A stretch of 64,000 nucleotides of DNA. Origin: Rhodococcus sp. OK519 (GTDB lineage: Bacteria; Actinomycetota; Actinomycetes; Mycobacteriales; Mycobacteriaceae). The translations under genes and the position numbers were made by a program. This document shows, one piece after another, positions 18,530 to 26,926 of the stretch. Every line of letters begins with the position of its first letter. Position 1 is the first letter of the stretch. The stretch spans positions 62,001 to 126,000 of the forward strand of contig NZ_QAOW01000008.1 of NCBI RefSeq assembly GCF_003051005.1, written 5' to 3'. The notes beneath the pieces are model-generated. The model saw only the letters and a program-made list of their open reading frames with translations, was not told where the DNA came from and did not search any database.

Positions 18530-19501
18530 GTGCATACCGTTCCACTCTCCCCTGTCGTACAGCCCTCCGGCGGTGCGCTCACGGCGCTCCGTGACCCGCG
18601 CGCGATTGCCGTGGGCGGGGCCCTGTTCATCTCGCTGACGGCGGTGTTCATCCGGCTGGCGGACGTGTCCCCCTCCTCCGCAGTGTTCTATCGGTGCCTG
18701 CTCGCGCTGCCGCCGCTCGCATTCCTTGCATTCCGCGAACGTCGGGCAGGAAACACCGTCTCCCGGCGCGCAGTCGCCCGCTACGCCGTGGCCGGCGCAC
18801 TGCTCGGCGTCGACTTCGCGCTGTGGTCGCAGTCGATTCTGCTCATCGGGGCCGGGATCTCCACGGTGTTGGTGAACGTGCAGGTGGTCGTCGTCCCGCT
18901 GCTGGCGTACCTGGTCCTGGGCACCCGCATCCCGATGCGGTTCGTCGCGACCGTGCCGATCCTGTTCGCCGGAATCGCACTCGCCGCCGGAGTGAGCGGT
19001 GCGGCGCCGGGCCCCGATCTGTTGCAGGGGTCGATCTTGGCGCTCCTGTCCGGAATCGCCTACGCCGGCTACATCTTCATCGTCGGCAGAACCGGTACCG
19101 CCGAGACCGCCGCCACGCAGGTACTCGTCTCGACCGCATCGGCCGGAGTCGTCGGATCGGCAGCCGGATCGCTGTGGGGCCCGATCGATCTCGCGCCGGG
19201 CTGGGCGTCGTTCGGCTGGCTACTCGCGCTGGCGATGTCGGCGCAGTTCCTGGGCTGGGTGATGCTCGGCAGGTCGCTTCCGCGGCTGGCGCCGGAGATC
19301 GGCGCGACCCTGCTGCTGCTCCAACCGGTGCTCGCGGTCGGAGCGGGAATGCTGCTGCTCGACGAGCGGCCCACGGCACTGCAACTCGTCGGCTGCGCGC
19401 TGGTACTCGGCGCCGCCTGGTTCGTCGCGTCACGACCGGCGCGCGTTCTCACTGAGCGGGACGGCGACCCCGACGATGCATCGACACCGGCAAGTTCGTG
19501 A
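18530..19501 (+). CDS. EamA/DMT-family transporter
   Basis: A 323-residue polytopic protein with about ten hydrophobic segments in two EamA repeats (for example ALFISLTAVFIRL and ILALLSGIAYAGYIFIVG). DMT proteins of this class usually export amino acids or metabolites. The start is uncertain: the GTG at 18530 is the first in-frame start after the LysR promoter, but no clear ribosome-binding site precedes it. The C-terminal tail is hydrophilic. Regulation by the divergent LysR is the simplest reading. Confidence 0.82.
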   Translation: MHTVPLSPVVQPSGGALTALRDPRAIAVGGALFISLTAVFIRLADVSPSSAVFYRCLLALPPLAFLAFRERRAGNTVSRRAVARYAVAGALLGVDFALWSQSILLIGAGISTVLVNVQVVVVPLLAYLVLGTRIPMRFVATVPILFAGIALAAGVSGAAPGPDLLQGSILALLSGIAYAGYIFIVGRTGTAETAATQVLVSTASAGVVGSAAGSLWGPIDLAPGWASFGWLLALAMSAQFLGWVMLGRSLPRLAPEIGATLLLLQPVLAVGAGMLLLDERPTALQLVGCALVLGAAWFVASRPARVLTERDGDPDDASTPASS

Positions 19502-19552
19502 CGGCGAGCACATCGACGTTTCCCTGATCGACAACCAGGAGGCAGCCCCCTG

Positions 19553-21097
19553 ATGTACCCCGGAATCCATGCTGTGACAGCCCCCGATCGACCCGCGGTC
19601 GTCTTCGCTCCCACCGGCGAGGTGGTGACCTACCGTGATCTCGACGACCGTTCGAATCAGTTGGCCCAGCAGTGGTTTGCGCTCGGACTTCGTAAGGGCG
19701 ACCATGTCGCGATCCTCGCCGAGAACCACCCCCGATACCTCGAGGTGTACTGGGCCGCGGTGCGCTCCGGCCTGTACATCACGGCAGTGAACTGGCACCT
19801 CACCGCGGACGAAGCCGCCTACATCGTCACCGATTGTCAGGCAAAGCTTCTCGTCACGACGAACCGATTGGCCGATCTCGCCACCGCGATCGTGGACGAG
19901 CTCGCCGAGCGGCCCCACCTGTTCATGATGGACGGCGTCGTCGACGGCTTCGAGTCGTACGAGGAGTCGATGGCGAAGTTCGATCCTGTGCCGCTCGCCG
20001 AGCAGCCCCGCGGCGACATGATGCTGTACTCGTCGGGAACCACCGGGCGCCCCAAGGGCATTCGGCGCCCGCTGACCGGCATCACGATCGACGACCCGCG
20101 CGGCATGAACGTAGGGCACTTCGCGAAGACGCTGCTGGGCATGACGGAGGAGTCGACGTACCTCGTTCCAGCGCCGATGTACCACTCCGCGGCACTGCAG
20201 TGGTCCGCCGGTGCGCAGTGCCTGGGCGCCACCGTCGTGCTGATGGAACGCTTCGATGCCCGCGAGTTCCTCGCCACGATCGAGAAGTACTCCGTCACGC
20301 ACACCCAGGTCGTCCCGACCATGATGGTGCGACTGCTCAAACTGTCCGACGCCGAACGCGCGTCGTTCGACGTCTCGTCGCTGCAGGACTTCCTGCACTC
20401 GGCGGCGCCGTGCCCGCCCGCCGTCAAGCGCGCGACGATCGACTGGCTGGGTCCCATTGTCAGCGAGTTGTACTCGGGCACCGAGGGAATGGGCATGACG
20501 TTCTTGACGGCCGAGGAGTGGCTCGAACGGCCCGGGTCGGTGGGCCGCCCGGTTCTCGGCACCCCGGTGGTCTGCGACGAGGAGGGGCAACCGCTGCGCG
20601 CCGGCGAGATCGGTGCCGTCTACTTCGAGCGCGATGTCGTGCCCTTCGAGTACCACAACGACGCGGACAAGACCGCGGACTCCCGGCACCCCAGCAACCC
20701 GCGCCTGTCCACGGTGGGCGACGTCGGATATATCGACGCGGACGGCTACCTGTTCCTCACCGACCGCAAGTCGTTCATGATCATCTCGGGCGGCGTCAAC
20801 ATCTATCCCGCCGAGATCGAGTCGTGCCTCGCAGCGCATCCCGACGTGTCCGACGTCGCGGTCTTCGGCCTGCCGGACCCCGAGATGGGTGAATACGTCC
20901 ACGCCGTCGTCGAGCTCGATCCCGGTGTGCCGGCCGACGACTCGACCGCCGAGGCCCTGCGCGCGCACGTCCGTGAGCACCTCGCGAAGTACAAGGTGCC
21001 CAAGACGATCGAGTTCTGCGACAAACTGCCGCGCCTGGCCACCGGCAAGGTCAAGAAGCACGACCTGCGCGACGCGGCCTTGGCTGCCCGCGCCTAG
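19553..21097 (+). CDS. Fatty acyl-CoA synthetase (FadD4-like)
   Basis: A 514-residue adenylate-forming ligase. The P-loop MLYSSGTTGRPKGI lies at about residues 157-170, the hinge FMIISGGVNIYPAE near 413-426 and the lysine motif LATGKVKKHDL near 498-508. It lacks a long N-terminal extension, as in short or medium acid ligases such as FadD4. It stands alone, 51 bases after the transporter gene, and ends at a strong terminator. The substrate is unknown; context suggests fatty or steroid side-chain acids. Confidence 0.88.
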   Translation: MYPGIHAVTAPDRPAVVFAPTGEVVTYRDLDDRSNQLAQQWFALGLRKGDHVAILAENHPRYLEVYWAAVRSGLYITAVNWHLTADEAAYIVTDCQAKLLVTTNRLADLATAIVDELAERPHLFMMDGVVDGFESYEESMAKFDPVPLAEQPRGDMMLYSSGTTGRPKGIRRPLTGITIDDPRGMNVGHFAKTLLGMTEESTYLVPAPMYHSAALQWSAGAQCLGATVVLMERFDAREFLATIEKYSVTHTQVVPTMMVRLLKLSDAERASFDVSSLQDFLHSAAPCPPAVKRATIDWLGPIVSELYSGTEGMGMTFLTAEEWLERPGSVGRPVLGTPVVCDEEGQPLRAGEIGAVYFERDVVPFEYHNDADKTADSRHPSNPRLSTVGDVGYIDADGYLFLTDRKSFMIISGGVNIYPAEIESCLAAHPDVSDVAVFGLPDPEMGEYVHAVVELDPGVPADDSTAEALRAHVREHLAKYKVPKTIEFCDKLPRLATGKVKKHDLRDAALAARA

Positions 21098-21160
21098 CCG
21101 AAACGGGCGGTTACTGCACTCGGCACTCGGCCGATGGCGCAGTAACCGCCCGTCGTTCGG
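21098..21160. terminator. Bidirectional hairpin terminator
   Basis: A perfect 15-bp stem (21103-21117 with 21139-21153) encloses a 21-base loop, and a further CCGAA/TTCGG pair extends it across a two-base bulge. It lies between the converging ends of the acyl-CoA ligase and ndh genes. Confidence 0.8.
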
Positions 21161-21164
21161 AAAG

Positions 21165-22502
21165 CTAGGCGGCGACCTTCGCGGGTTCGGCGTCGACGAC
21201 TCGGGCGTCGGGCGCTTCGACCGGCGCGATCTCCTGCGCGTAGTGGAAGTGCGGGCGACGGTGGCCGAGGAACGAACCGAACCAGGACATCACGGCGACG
21301 TAGCGGTTACGGAAGCCCACCAGGTACACCATGTGGACCGCGAGCCACAGCACCCACGCGATGAAGCCGGTGAGTTCGATGCTCTTGACCTTGGTGACGG
21401 CACGGAAGCGGTTGATGATCGCCATCGAACCCTTGTCGCGGAACTGGAAGGGCGTGCCCCGCTTGGTCTTTCCGAGGATGGTCGCCGCGACGTGGCGTCC
21501 GCCCTGCATCGCGACCGGCGACTGGCCGGGCAGGTTGTTCAGCGAGGTCATGTCGCCGACCGCGAAGATGTCGGCGCGGCCGCCGACGGTGAGGTCGGGG
21601 TTGACGAGCAGGCGCCCGGCACGGTCGGTGTCGCAGCCGGTGCGCTCGGCGAGGACACCCGCGAAGTCGTTGGCCTGCACGCCTGCCGACCAGATGACGG
21701 TCTCGGCGGTGCGACGCTCGCCGGTCTCGCTGCCGTGTGCCTTGAAGGTGGCACCGTGCTCGTCGATGTCGGTGACCAGAGTGTTGAGCACCACCTCGAC
21801 GCCCGACTTCTCGAGCGACTCCTTGGTGTACTCGCTGAGCTTGCCGCCGTACGCGGGCATCGCGACGCCCGCGCCCTCGACGAGGGTGACGGTGACGTCG
21901 TCGGCAGTGACACCACGGATCGACTGCTCGAAGTAGCGGACCGCGAGCTCCTTGATCTGACCGGCCAGCTCGACGCCCGTGGCACCGGCACCGATCACGA
22001 TGAAGCTGAGCAGGTTCTTGCGACGCTCGAGATCGGTGGTGGTGTGGGCTTCCTCGAAGCAACGCACGATCTGAGCCCGCAGGCGCTCGGCGTCGTCGAC
22101 GGTCTTGAGCGCGTAGGTGACCTTGGCGAACTCGTTGCGGCCGAAGTAGCTCTGCCGCGCGCCGGTGGCGGCGACCAGCGAGTCGTAGCCGAGCGTGTGA
22201 CGCTCGCCGGCGGCCTCGTAGACGAGTTCCTTCTCGTCGGCGTGCACGTCGACGACGCGGCCGAGGCGGACGTCGGCGTTGGGGTACTTCGCGAGGATCG
22301 CGCGCACCGACGGGGCGATCTCACCGGCTGCGAGGACACCCGTCGCCACCTGGTACAGCAGCGGCTGGAAGAGGTGCTCGGTGGTCTCCGAGATGAGGAC
22401 GAACGGCTTGCCGGCCTTGGCCAGCTTCTTCGCCGTGGCGAGGGCACCGAATCCGGACCCGACGATCACAACTTCGGTCCGATCGATAACTGCTTCGCTC
22501 AC
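21165..22502 (-). CDS. ndh: Type II NADH:quinone dehydrogenase
   Basis: A 445-residue flavoprotein of the NDH-2 type. The FAD-binding GSGFGALATAKKL is at about residues 15-27 and the NADH-binding VIGAGATGVELAG near 169-181; the AVGDM motif binds FAD and a C-terminal amphipathic region (LTGFIAWVLWLAVHMVYLVG) serves for membrane attachment. It passes electrons from NADH to menaquinone without proton pumping. It is monocistronic, divergent from a LysR gene with a 140-base spacer. Confidence 0.93.
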   Translation of the reverse strand: MSEAVIDRTEVVIVGSGFGALATAKKLAKAGKPFVLISETTEHLFQPLLYQVATGVLAAGEIAPSVRAILAKYPNADVRLGRVVDVHADEKELVYEAAGERHTLGYDSLVAATGARQSYFGRNEFAKVTYALKTVDDAERLRAQIVRCFEEAHTTTDLERRKNLLSFIVIGAGATGVELAGQIKELAVRYFEQSIRGVTADDVTVTLVEGAGVAMPAYGGKLSEYTKESLEKSGVEVVLNTLVTDIDEHGATFKAHGSETGERRTAETVIWSAGVQANDFAGVLAERTGCDTDRAGRLLVNPDLTVGGRADIFAVGDMTSLNNLPGQSPVAMQGGRHVAATILGKTKRGTPFQFRDKGSMAIINRFRAVTKVKSIELTGFIAWVLWLAVHMVYLVGFRNRYVAVMSWFGSFLGHRRPHFHYAQEIAPVEAPDARVVDAEPAKVAA

Positions 22503-22513
22503 GGTTGCCTCCT

Positions 22514-22530
22514 TCTCGAAATATTCGAGA
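22514..22530. promoter_or_regulatory. Inverted repeat upstream of ndh
   Basis: TCTCGAA and TTCGAGA form 7-base arms around a 3-base spacer, 12 bases in front of the ndh start; related half-sites (TTCGAGA at 22537, TCTCGAT near 22615) recur in the same divergent spacer. It may be the site of the divergent LysR protein or of a redox regulator. Confidence 0.4.
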
Positions 22531-22630
22531 GACCAGTTCGAGATGTATGAGAGACACCGTAGGAGCGCTAAGGACCTTCACGCCAGTAATCAGGGATATT
22601 CGGAAAACAGTTATCTCGATCGCTCATAAG

Positions 22631-22636
22631 TAGTAT
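22631..22636 (+). promoter_or_regulatory. Candidate -10 hexamer for leaderless LysR mRNA
   Basis: TAGTAT matches TANNNT and ends 6 bases before the ATG at 22643, which has no Shine-Dalgarno sequence. Confidence 0.45.
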
Positions 22637-22642
22637 GGCGTC

Positions 22643-23575
22643 ATGGACTTCCGTCAGCTGCGCTATTTCCTCGCGGTGAGCGAGGAACTGAGCTTCAGTC
22701 GCGCCGCGGAACGCTGCTTCATTTCGCAGTCTGCCATCAGCCACCAGATCACCAAGCTCGAGCACGAACTCGGCGCGCCGCTGTTCGAGCGGTCCACCCG
22801 GGTGGTGCGGCTGAGCCCCGCCGGATCCCGGCTCGTGCCCATCGCGCAGGAGGTCCTGAGCCTCGAGACGAGGGCGTTCGCGGTCGCGAAGGAACCGCGC
22901 AACCGCATCCGGATCACCGCCAGCATGAGCTTTGCGCCGCAGAGCCTCGCCGCGATCGCCCACGTCCGCGAGAAGCACCCCGACCTCGACATCGAGTTCG
23001 TGATCAAAAGCTTCACCGACCGGATCGAGGCCGTCGCGGCGGGCGACGCCGACATCGCGCTGATTCGCGGCGAGGTGGACCGGCCCGGACTCGAGACCGT
23101 CGAACTGGGCATCGAGGACCTGCTGATCGCGACGTCGAACCATCACCCGGTGTCGGCGTTCTCCACCGTCGAACTCAGTGAACTCGCGCCCTATCCCCTG
23201 CTGCTGCCGCCGCGGCACAGCCAGGTCCTGATCCACACGGTGGTGGAGAACGCGTTCGTCGATGTCGGACGCCGCGTCCAGTTGGGCCCGCCGATCGCTC
23301 GCGATCACACCGCGATCCTCGACGTCATCACCAACCCACGCGCATGGACGGTGCTGTATGCGAGCACGGTCTCCGAGGCGCCGCGAATGGGGCTGGCACT
23401 CATGCGCGAACGGAACAGCCGGTTGCGGGTGCCGGTCAGCGGCATCGTCCGCAGCGGCGCCGCCTCGCCCGCGCTCACCAGTCTCGTGCAGTCGCTGCGC
23501 CAGACGATGAACGGGGAAAGCAGTGTGCCCCCGACCCCGCCGCAGCAGGTCGGGGGCACACCGGAAGAGCGGTAG
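22643..23575 (+). CDS. LysR-family transcriptional regulator
   Basis: A 310-residue LysR protein: helix-turn-helix at about residues 18-37 (SFSRAAERCFISQSAISHQI) and an effector domain that begins at about residue 88. It is divergent from ndh. The coding end is unusual because the last codons form a 13-bp hairpin with recR converging directly after the stop. The regulatory target is not known; ndh is the nearest candidate. Confidence 0.9.
   Translation: MDFRQLRYFLAVSEELSFSRAAERCFISQSAISHQITKLEHELGAPLFERSTRVVRLSPAGSRLVPIAQEVLSLETRAFAVAKEPRNRIRITASMSFAPQSLAAIAHVREKHPDLDIEFVIKSFTDRIEAVAAGDADIALIRGEVDRPGLETVELGIEDLLIATSNHHPVSAFSTVELSELAPYPLLLPPRHSQVLIHTVVENAFVDVGRRVQLGPPIARDHTAILDVITNPRAWTVLYASTVSEAPRMGLALMRERNSRLRVPVSGIVRSGAASPALTSLVQSLRQTMNGESSVPPTPPQQVGGTPEER
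23524..23560. terminator. Hairpin terminator inside the lysR 3' coding end
   Basis: TGTGCCCCCGACC at 23524-23536 pairs perfectly with 23548-23560. The stem lies within the last 20 codons of the LysR gene and directly downstream of recR on the other strand, so it can serve both. Confidence 0.6.
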
Positions 23576-24184
23576 CTACAGCGTCCGCCGTCCCGACAGT
23601 GCTCGGCCGAGGGTGAGTTCGTCGGCGAACTCGAGGTCGCCACCCATCGGTAGTCCCGACGCCAGTCGCGACACCGTCAGGCCCGGGAAGTCGCGGAGCA
23701 TCCGCACCAGATAGGTCGCGGTCGCCTCGCCCTCCGTATTGGGATCGGTCGCGATGATCACCTCGGAGACGTCGACGCCGTCCTCCTGATTTCCGATGCG
23801 CGTCAACAGCTCCCGGATCCGCAGTTGGTCCGGACCGATGCCACTGAGCGGATCGAGTGCGCCACCGAGCACGTGGTAACGCCCCTTGAACTCACGCGTG
23901 CGCTCGATCGCCTGGACGTCCTTGGGCTCCTCGACGACACAGATCATCGTCCGATCCCGACGCGGGTCGCCACAGATACGGCACTTCTCCTCCTCGGAGA
24001 CCGTGCCGCACACGATGCAGAACTGGACGCCGTCACGCACCTTCTGCAGCACCGCCTGGAGCCGGTCGATCTCCGGGGGCTCGACGGACAGCAGATGGAA
24101 CGCGATGCGCTGGGCGCTCTTGGGACCGATACCGGGCAGCTTGCCCAGCTCGTCGATCAAGTCCTGGACGGGACCTTCGTACAA
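23576..24184 (-). CDS. recR: Recombination mediator RecR
   Basis: A 202-residue RecR: N-terminal helix-hairpin-helix ([20 protein letters not shown]), a four-cysteine zinc finger at Cys56, 59, 68 and 71, then a Toprim domain with VVEEPKDV and [14 protein letters not shown]. It loads RecA at single-strand gaps together with RecF/RecO. The start is TTG at 24184, with AGAGG 6 bases upstream, giving the conserved (M)[12 protein letters not shown]. It follows ybaB with a 9-base spacer, the common recR operon. Confidence 0.97.
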   Translation of the reverse strand: MYEGPVQDLIDELGKLPGIGPKSAQRIAFHLLSVEPPEIDRLQAVLQKVRDGVQFCIVCGTVSEEEKCRICGDPRRDRTMICVVEEPKDVQAIERTREFKGRYHVLGGALDPLSGIGPDQLRIRELLTRIGNQEDGVDVSEVIIATDPNTEGEATATYLVRMLRDFPGLTVSRLASGLPMGGDLEFADELTLGRALSGRRTL

Positions 24185-24193
24185 GGCGCGCCT

Positions 24194-24517
24194 CTAGAAG
24201 GGGAGTCCGGGCAGGCCGCCGGCAAGCGGACCGAGCTTGCTCGCCGCAATGTCCTGGGCCTTGTTCGACGCGTCGGCGATCGCACCGATCACGAGATCCT
24301 GCAGCGTCTCGATGTCCTCGGGGTCGACGACCTTGGGATCGATCGTGAGGCCGACGACCTCACCGGTGCCCTTGACCGTCGCGGTCACCAGACCGCCACC
24401 CGCCTGGCCAGTCACCTCGGCCTGCGCCATCTCGGCCTGGGCCGCCATCAACTGCTGCTGCATCTGCTGCGCCTGCGCGAGGAGCTGCTGCATGTCGGGC
24501 TGTCCACCTGGTTGCAC
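24194..24517 (-). CDS. ybaB: YbaB/EbfC nucleoid-associated protein
   Basis: A 107-residue DNA-binding dimer of the YbaB/EbfC family with the N-terminal coiled coil ([19 protein letters not shown]) and the central [17 protein letters not shown] core. I chose the GTG at 24517 ([11 protein letters not shown]) since GAAAGGA stands upstream at suitable distance and the mycobacterial protein begins similarly. An ATG nine codons downstream is an alternative. It precedes recR in the usual order. Confidence 0.93.
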   Translation of the reverse strand: MQPGGQPDMQQLLAQAQQMQQQLMAAQAEMAQAEVTGQAGGGLVTATVKGTGEVVGLTIDPKVVDPEDIETLQDLVIGAIADASNKAQDIAASKLGPLAGGLPGLPF

Positions 24518-24567
24518 TGGACTGGTCCTTTCTTCGGGTCGGTTCGCCAGCGTAGTCCGTCGAGGCC

Positions 24568-25002
24568 TTATCCCAGCTCGCGCTGCAGATTCGCGAGCGT
24601 GGCCTCCTGGATCCTGCGCAGGCCCAGCGGCGCGAAGGTGCGCTCGAAGAAGCCGCCGATGCCGGTGGCACCCTTCCACTCGGTGGTCGTGGTGACCGTG
24701 GAACCCGTACCCGACGGGGCGACCGTCCACGTCGTGACGAGCGAGGAATTGGCGTCACGCTCGGTGATCGTGTTCTCGGCGACCGTCACCGACGCCTTCA
24801 CGTTGCGCGACCGCTTCTCTGTGGCCTGCAGCGTCCACTGCGCGACGGTCCCGTCTCCCTGGCCACCTTCCAGAACCTGGTAGTCGCGGTACTGCTGCGG
24901 CAGAATCCGCGGACGCATGGTCTCGTAGTCCGTGAGCGCGCCGAGGGTCTGCTCGGGCGCCGCGGTGAGGGTGATCGAACTGCTGGCGCTGACCTGTGCC
25001 AC
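24568..25002 (-). CDS. SRPBCC (START-like) family protein
   Basis: A 144-residue SRPBCC-fold protein with a hydrophobic ligand-binding design ([26 protein letters not shown] at the start, written here only as context: residues about 8-30). It corresponds in position to the SRPBCC gene Rv3718c of M. tuberculosis. The GTG at 25002 has AAGGAG 6 bases upstream. The ligand and role are unknown. It lies 50 bases upstream of ybaB on the same strand. Confidence 0.82.
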   Translation of the reverse strand: MAQVSASSSITLTAAPEQTLGALTDYETMRPRILPQQYRDYQVLEGGQGDGTVAQWTLQATEKRSRNVKASVTVAENTITERDANSSLVTTWTVAPSGTGSTVTTTTEWKGATGIGGFFERTFAPLGLRRIQEATLANLQRELG

Positions 25003-25167
25003 TGGATGCTCCTTGCCTCGGGTTTCCTCCATCCTGCCTGCTCACCGGCGCACCAGCCAGATCAGCCCACGTGACTCAGCGCACCACATTCACTGACTGA
25101 GACCCGTGCCACAGCAATTAAGCGCTTGTCTTATTCTGGTTCGACACGACAACCAGCGAGGTGAGCT

Positions 25168-26772
25168 TTGAAGAACTTGTGGCACCGGTCGGGCATACGA
25201 CTAGCGGCACTCGGCGCGGCCGCAGCCATGGCCATCACCGGGTGCGCATCCGCCGACGGCCAGACCGACGACGGCGGCGCGTCCGTCACCACCGGCCTGG
25301 TCAACATCGCCGGAGAGGCCGGGGATCCCGTACGCGGCGGCACCGTGACGTTCGGTTCGTATTCGTTCCCGAACGTGCTCGACCCGACCAAGACCCAGGC
25401 GGCCGGGTCCACCGGCGGCACCGAGATGGCCGCGATCTACGACACCCTGCTCCGCACCGATCCCGAATCGGGCGAGTTCGAGCCGCAGCTCGCGCAGTCA
25501 CTCGCACACAACGCGGACTACACCGAGTTCACCCTGACACTGCGCGACGGCGCCACCTTCAGCGACGGATCGCCGGTCGACGCCGAAGCAGTCAAGTGGA
25601 GCATCGACCGCTTCGTCGCCGCACGCGCCGACGTGTCGCAGGTGTGGTCGAACTCGGTGACCACGATCGGCACCCCGGACGCGAAGACCGTGACATTCAC
25701 GCTGAACACGCCGTGGGACCGGTTCCCGGTACTGCTGGCGATGGGGCCGGGCATGGTCGTCTCGAAGAACTCCGACGCCGACGGACGGTTCACCCCGATC
25801 GGGGCCGGGCCGTTCACCGTGACACGGTTCGCGCCGAACGAGGAGATCGTCCTCAGCGCCCGCGAGGACTACTGGAACGGACGTCCCAACCTCGACAAGG
25901 TTCGCTTCGTACCGACGAACGGCGCTCGGGGACAGTTCGAATCACTGCAGAGCGGTCAGCTCGACATGGCCTACATCCTCCGCGACGAGGCCGCGATCCG
26001 CGACACCCTGAACGCGGGATACAGCGGCTACCTCGACGTCCAGGGACTCGGCGCCCTCGGCATGATGAACACTCGCGAGGGCCGACCGGGCGCGGATCTG
26101 CGCGTACGCCAGGCGATCGCCTACGGCGTCGATCCCCAGGCGATCAACCAGCGCGCCAACGAGGGTCTCGGCATCGCCAGCTCGACCATCCTGCCGGACA
26201 GCTCTCGCTGGACGTCGGGCGCCGAGGGTATCGAGTTCGATCCCGACCGGGCGCGGAAGTTCCTGGACGAGGCCAAGGCCGACGGTTACGACGGCAAGCT
26301 GACATACCTGGCCACGACCGAGAAGAGCGCCGAGGCGGCCGCGCTGGCCACACAGGCGTCGCTGAATTCCATCGGATTCGACGTCCGGGTCGAATACGTC
26401 AACAGCGTGACCGATCTCGTGCGGAAGCTGTACGTCGAGCACGACTTCGACATGACGCGTGCGGCCTTCGCCTTCATGGACGAATCCCCGTACCTGCGCC
26501 TGCACGGCGGCCTGGGCAGCGACTCGCGCAACAACGCGGCCGGCTACTCCGATCCGCAGATGGATGCGCTTCTGGTCGAGGTGAAGACCGCGACCAGTGA
26601 CGACGCCAAGAAGGAGACGATCGCCAAGGTGCAGGCGCGCGCCAACGAGACGATCCCGTACGCCGTATGGGGTCCGAGCAAGGTGTTCGCTGCATGGGAC
26701 GGCGAGATCCACGGCATGAAACGGACCGCGGACAACATCCTCCTGCTCGATCAGGCGTGGATCGGCAAGTGA
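25168..26772 (+). CDS. Peptide/nickel-type ABC substrate-binding lipoprotein
   Basis: A 534-residue family 5 extracellular solute-binding protein. It starts with a lipoprotein signal peptide with lipobox ITGC (Cys26), so it is anchored outside the membrane. The SBP_bac_5 blocks are visible: EFTLTLRDGATFSDGSPV, a mid-region GAGPFTVTRF and VRQAIAYGVD. The start is TTG at 25168 with GAGGTGAG in front. No permease or ATPase genes adjoin it, so it is an orphan that must use a transporter elsewhere. The ligand (peptide, opine or other) is not known. Confidence 0.88.
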   Translation: MKNLWHRSGIRLAALGAAAAMAITGCASADGQTDDGGASVTTGLVNIAGEAGDPVRGGTVTFGSYSFPNVLDPTKTQAAGSTGGTEMAAIYDTLLRTDPESGEFEPQLAQSLAHNADYTEFTLTLRDGATFSDGSPVDAEAVKWSIDRFVAARADVSQVWSNSVTTIGTPDAKTVTFTLNTPWDRFPVLLAMGPGMVVSKNSDADGRFTPIGAGPFTVTRFAPNEEIVLSAREDYWNGRPNLDKVRFVPTNGARGQFESLQSGQLDMAYILRDEAAIRDTLNAGYSGYLDVQGLGALGMMNTREGRPGADLRVRQAIAYGVDPQAINQRANEGLGIASSTILPDSSRWTSGAEGIEFDPDRARKFLDEAKADGYDGKLTYLATTEKSAEAAALATQASLNSIGFDVRVEYVNSVTDLVRKLYVEHDFDMTRAAFAFMDESPYLRLHGGLGSDSRNNAAGYSDPQMDALLVEVKTATSDDAKKETIAKVQARANETIPYAVWGPSKVFAAWDGEIHGMKRTADNILLLDQAWIGK

Positions 26773-26810
26773 TTTCCCGCCGGGCGTGACGACACCCGGC
26801 AAGTGATCCT

Positions 26811-26845
26811 GCAGGGCGCCCCGGGACCCATCTCGGGGCCCCTGC
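26811..26845 (+). terminator. Hairpin terminator after the binding-protein gene
   Basis: A GC-rich stem (26811-26826 with 26831-26845, one bulge and one G-U pair) around a 4-base loop lies 38 bases after the binding-protein stop. Confidence 0.6.
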
Positions 26846-26914
26846 GGGACCGTTAGCATAGCTACAGATCTCCGACTCACCGGGATATCGATAGCCGACC
26901 GATCGGACTAGCGA

Positions 26915-26920
26915 TAGCGT
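26915..26920 (+). promoter_or_regulatory. Candidate -10 hexamer for leaderless tmsA mRNA
   Basis: TAGCGT matches TANNNT and ends 6 bases before the GTG at 26927. No convincing Shine-Dalgarno sequence is present. Confidence 0.4.
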
Positions 26921-26926
26921 CAGAGG

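Noticed and set aside
19430-21061. Long open frame (543 codons) on the strand opposite the acyl-CoA ligase
   Set aside because: It mirrors the ligase gene; its translation is Arg/His/Val-rich without family motifs. High-GC genes commonly give such shadow frames.
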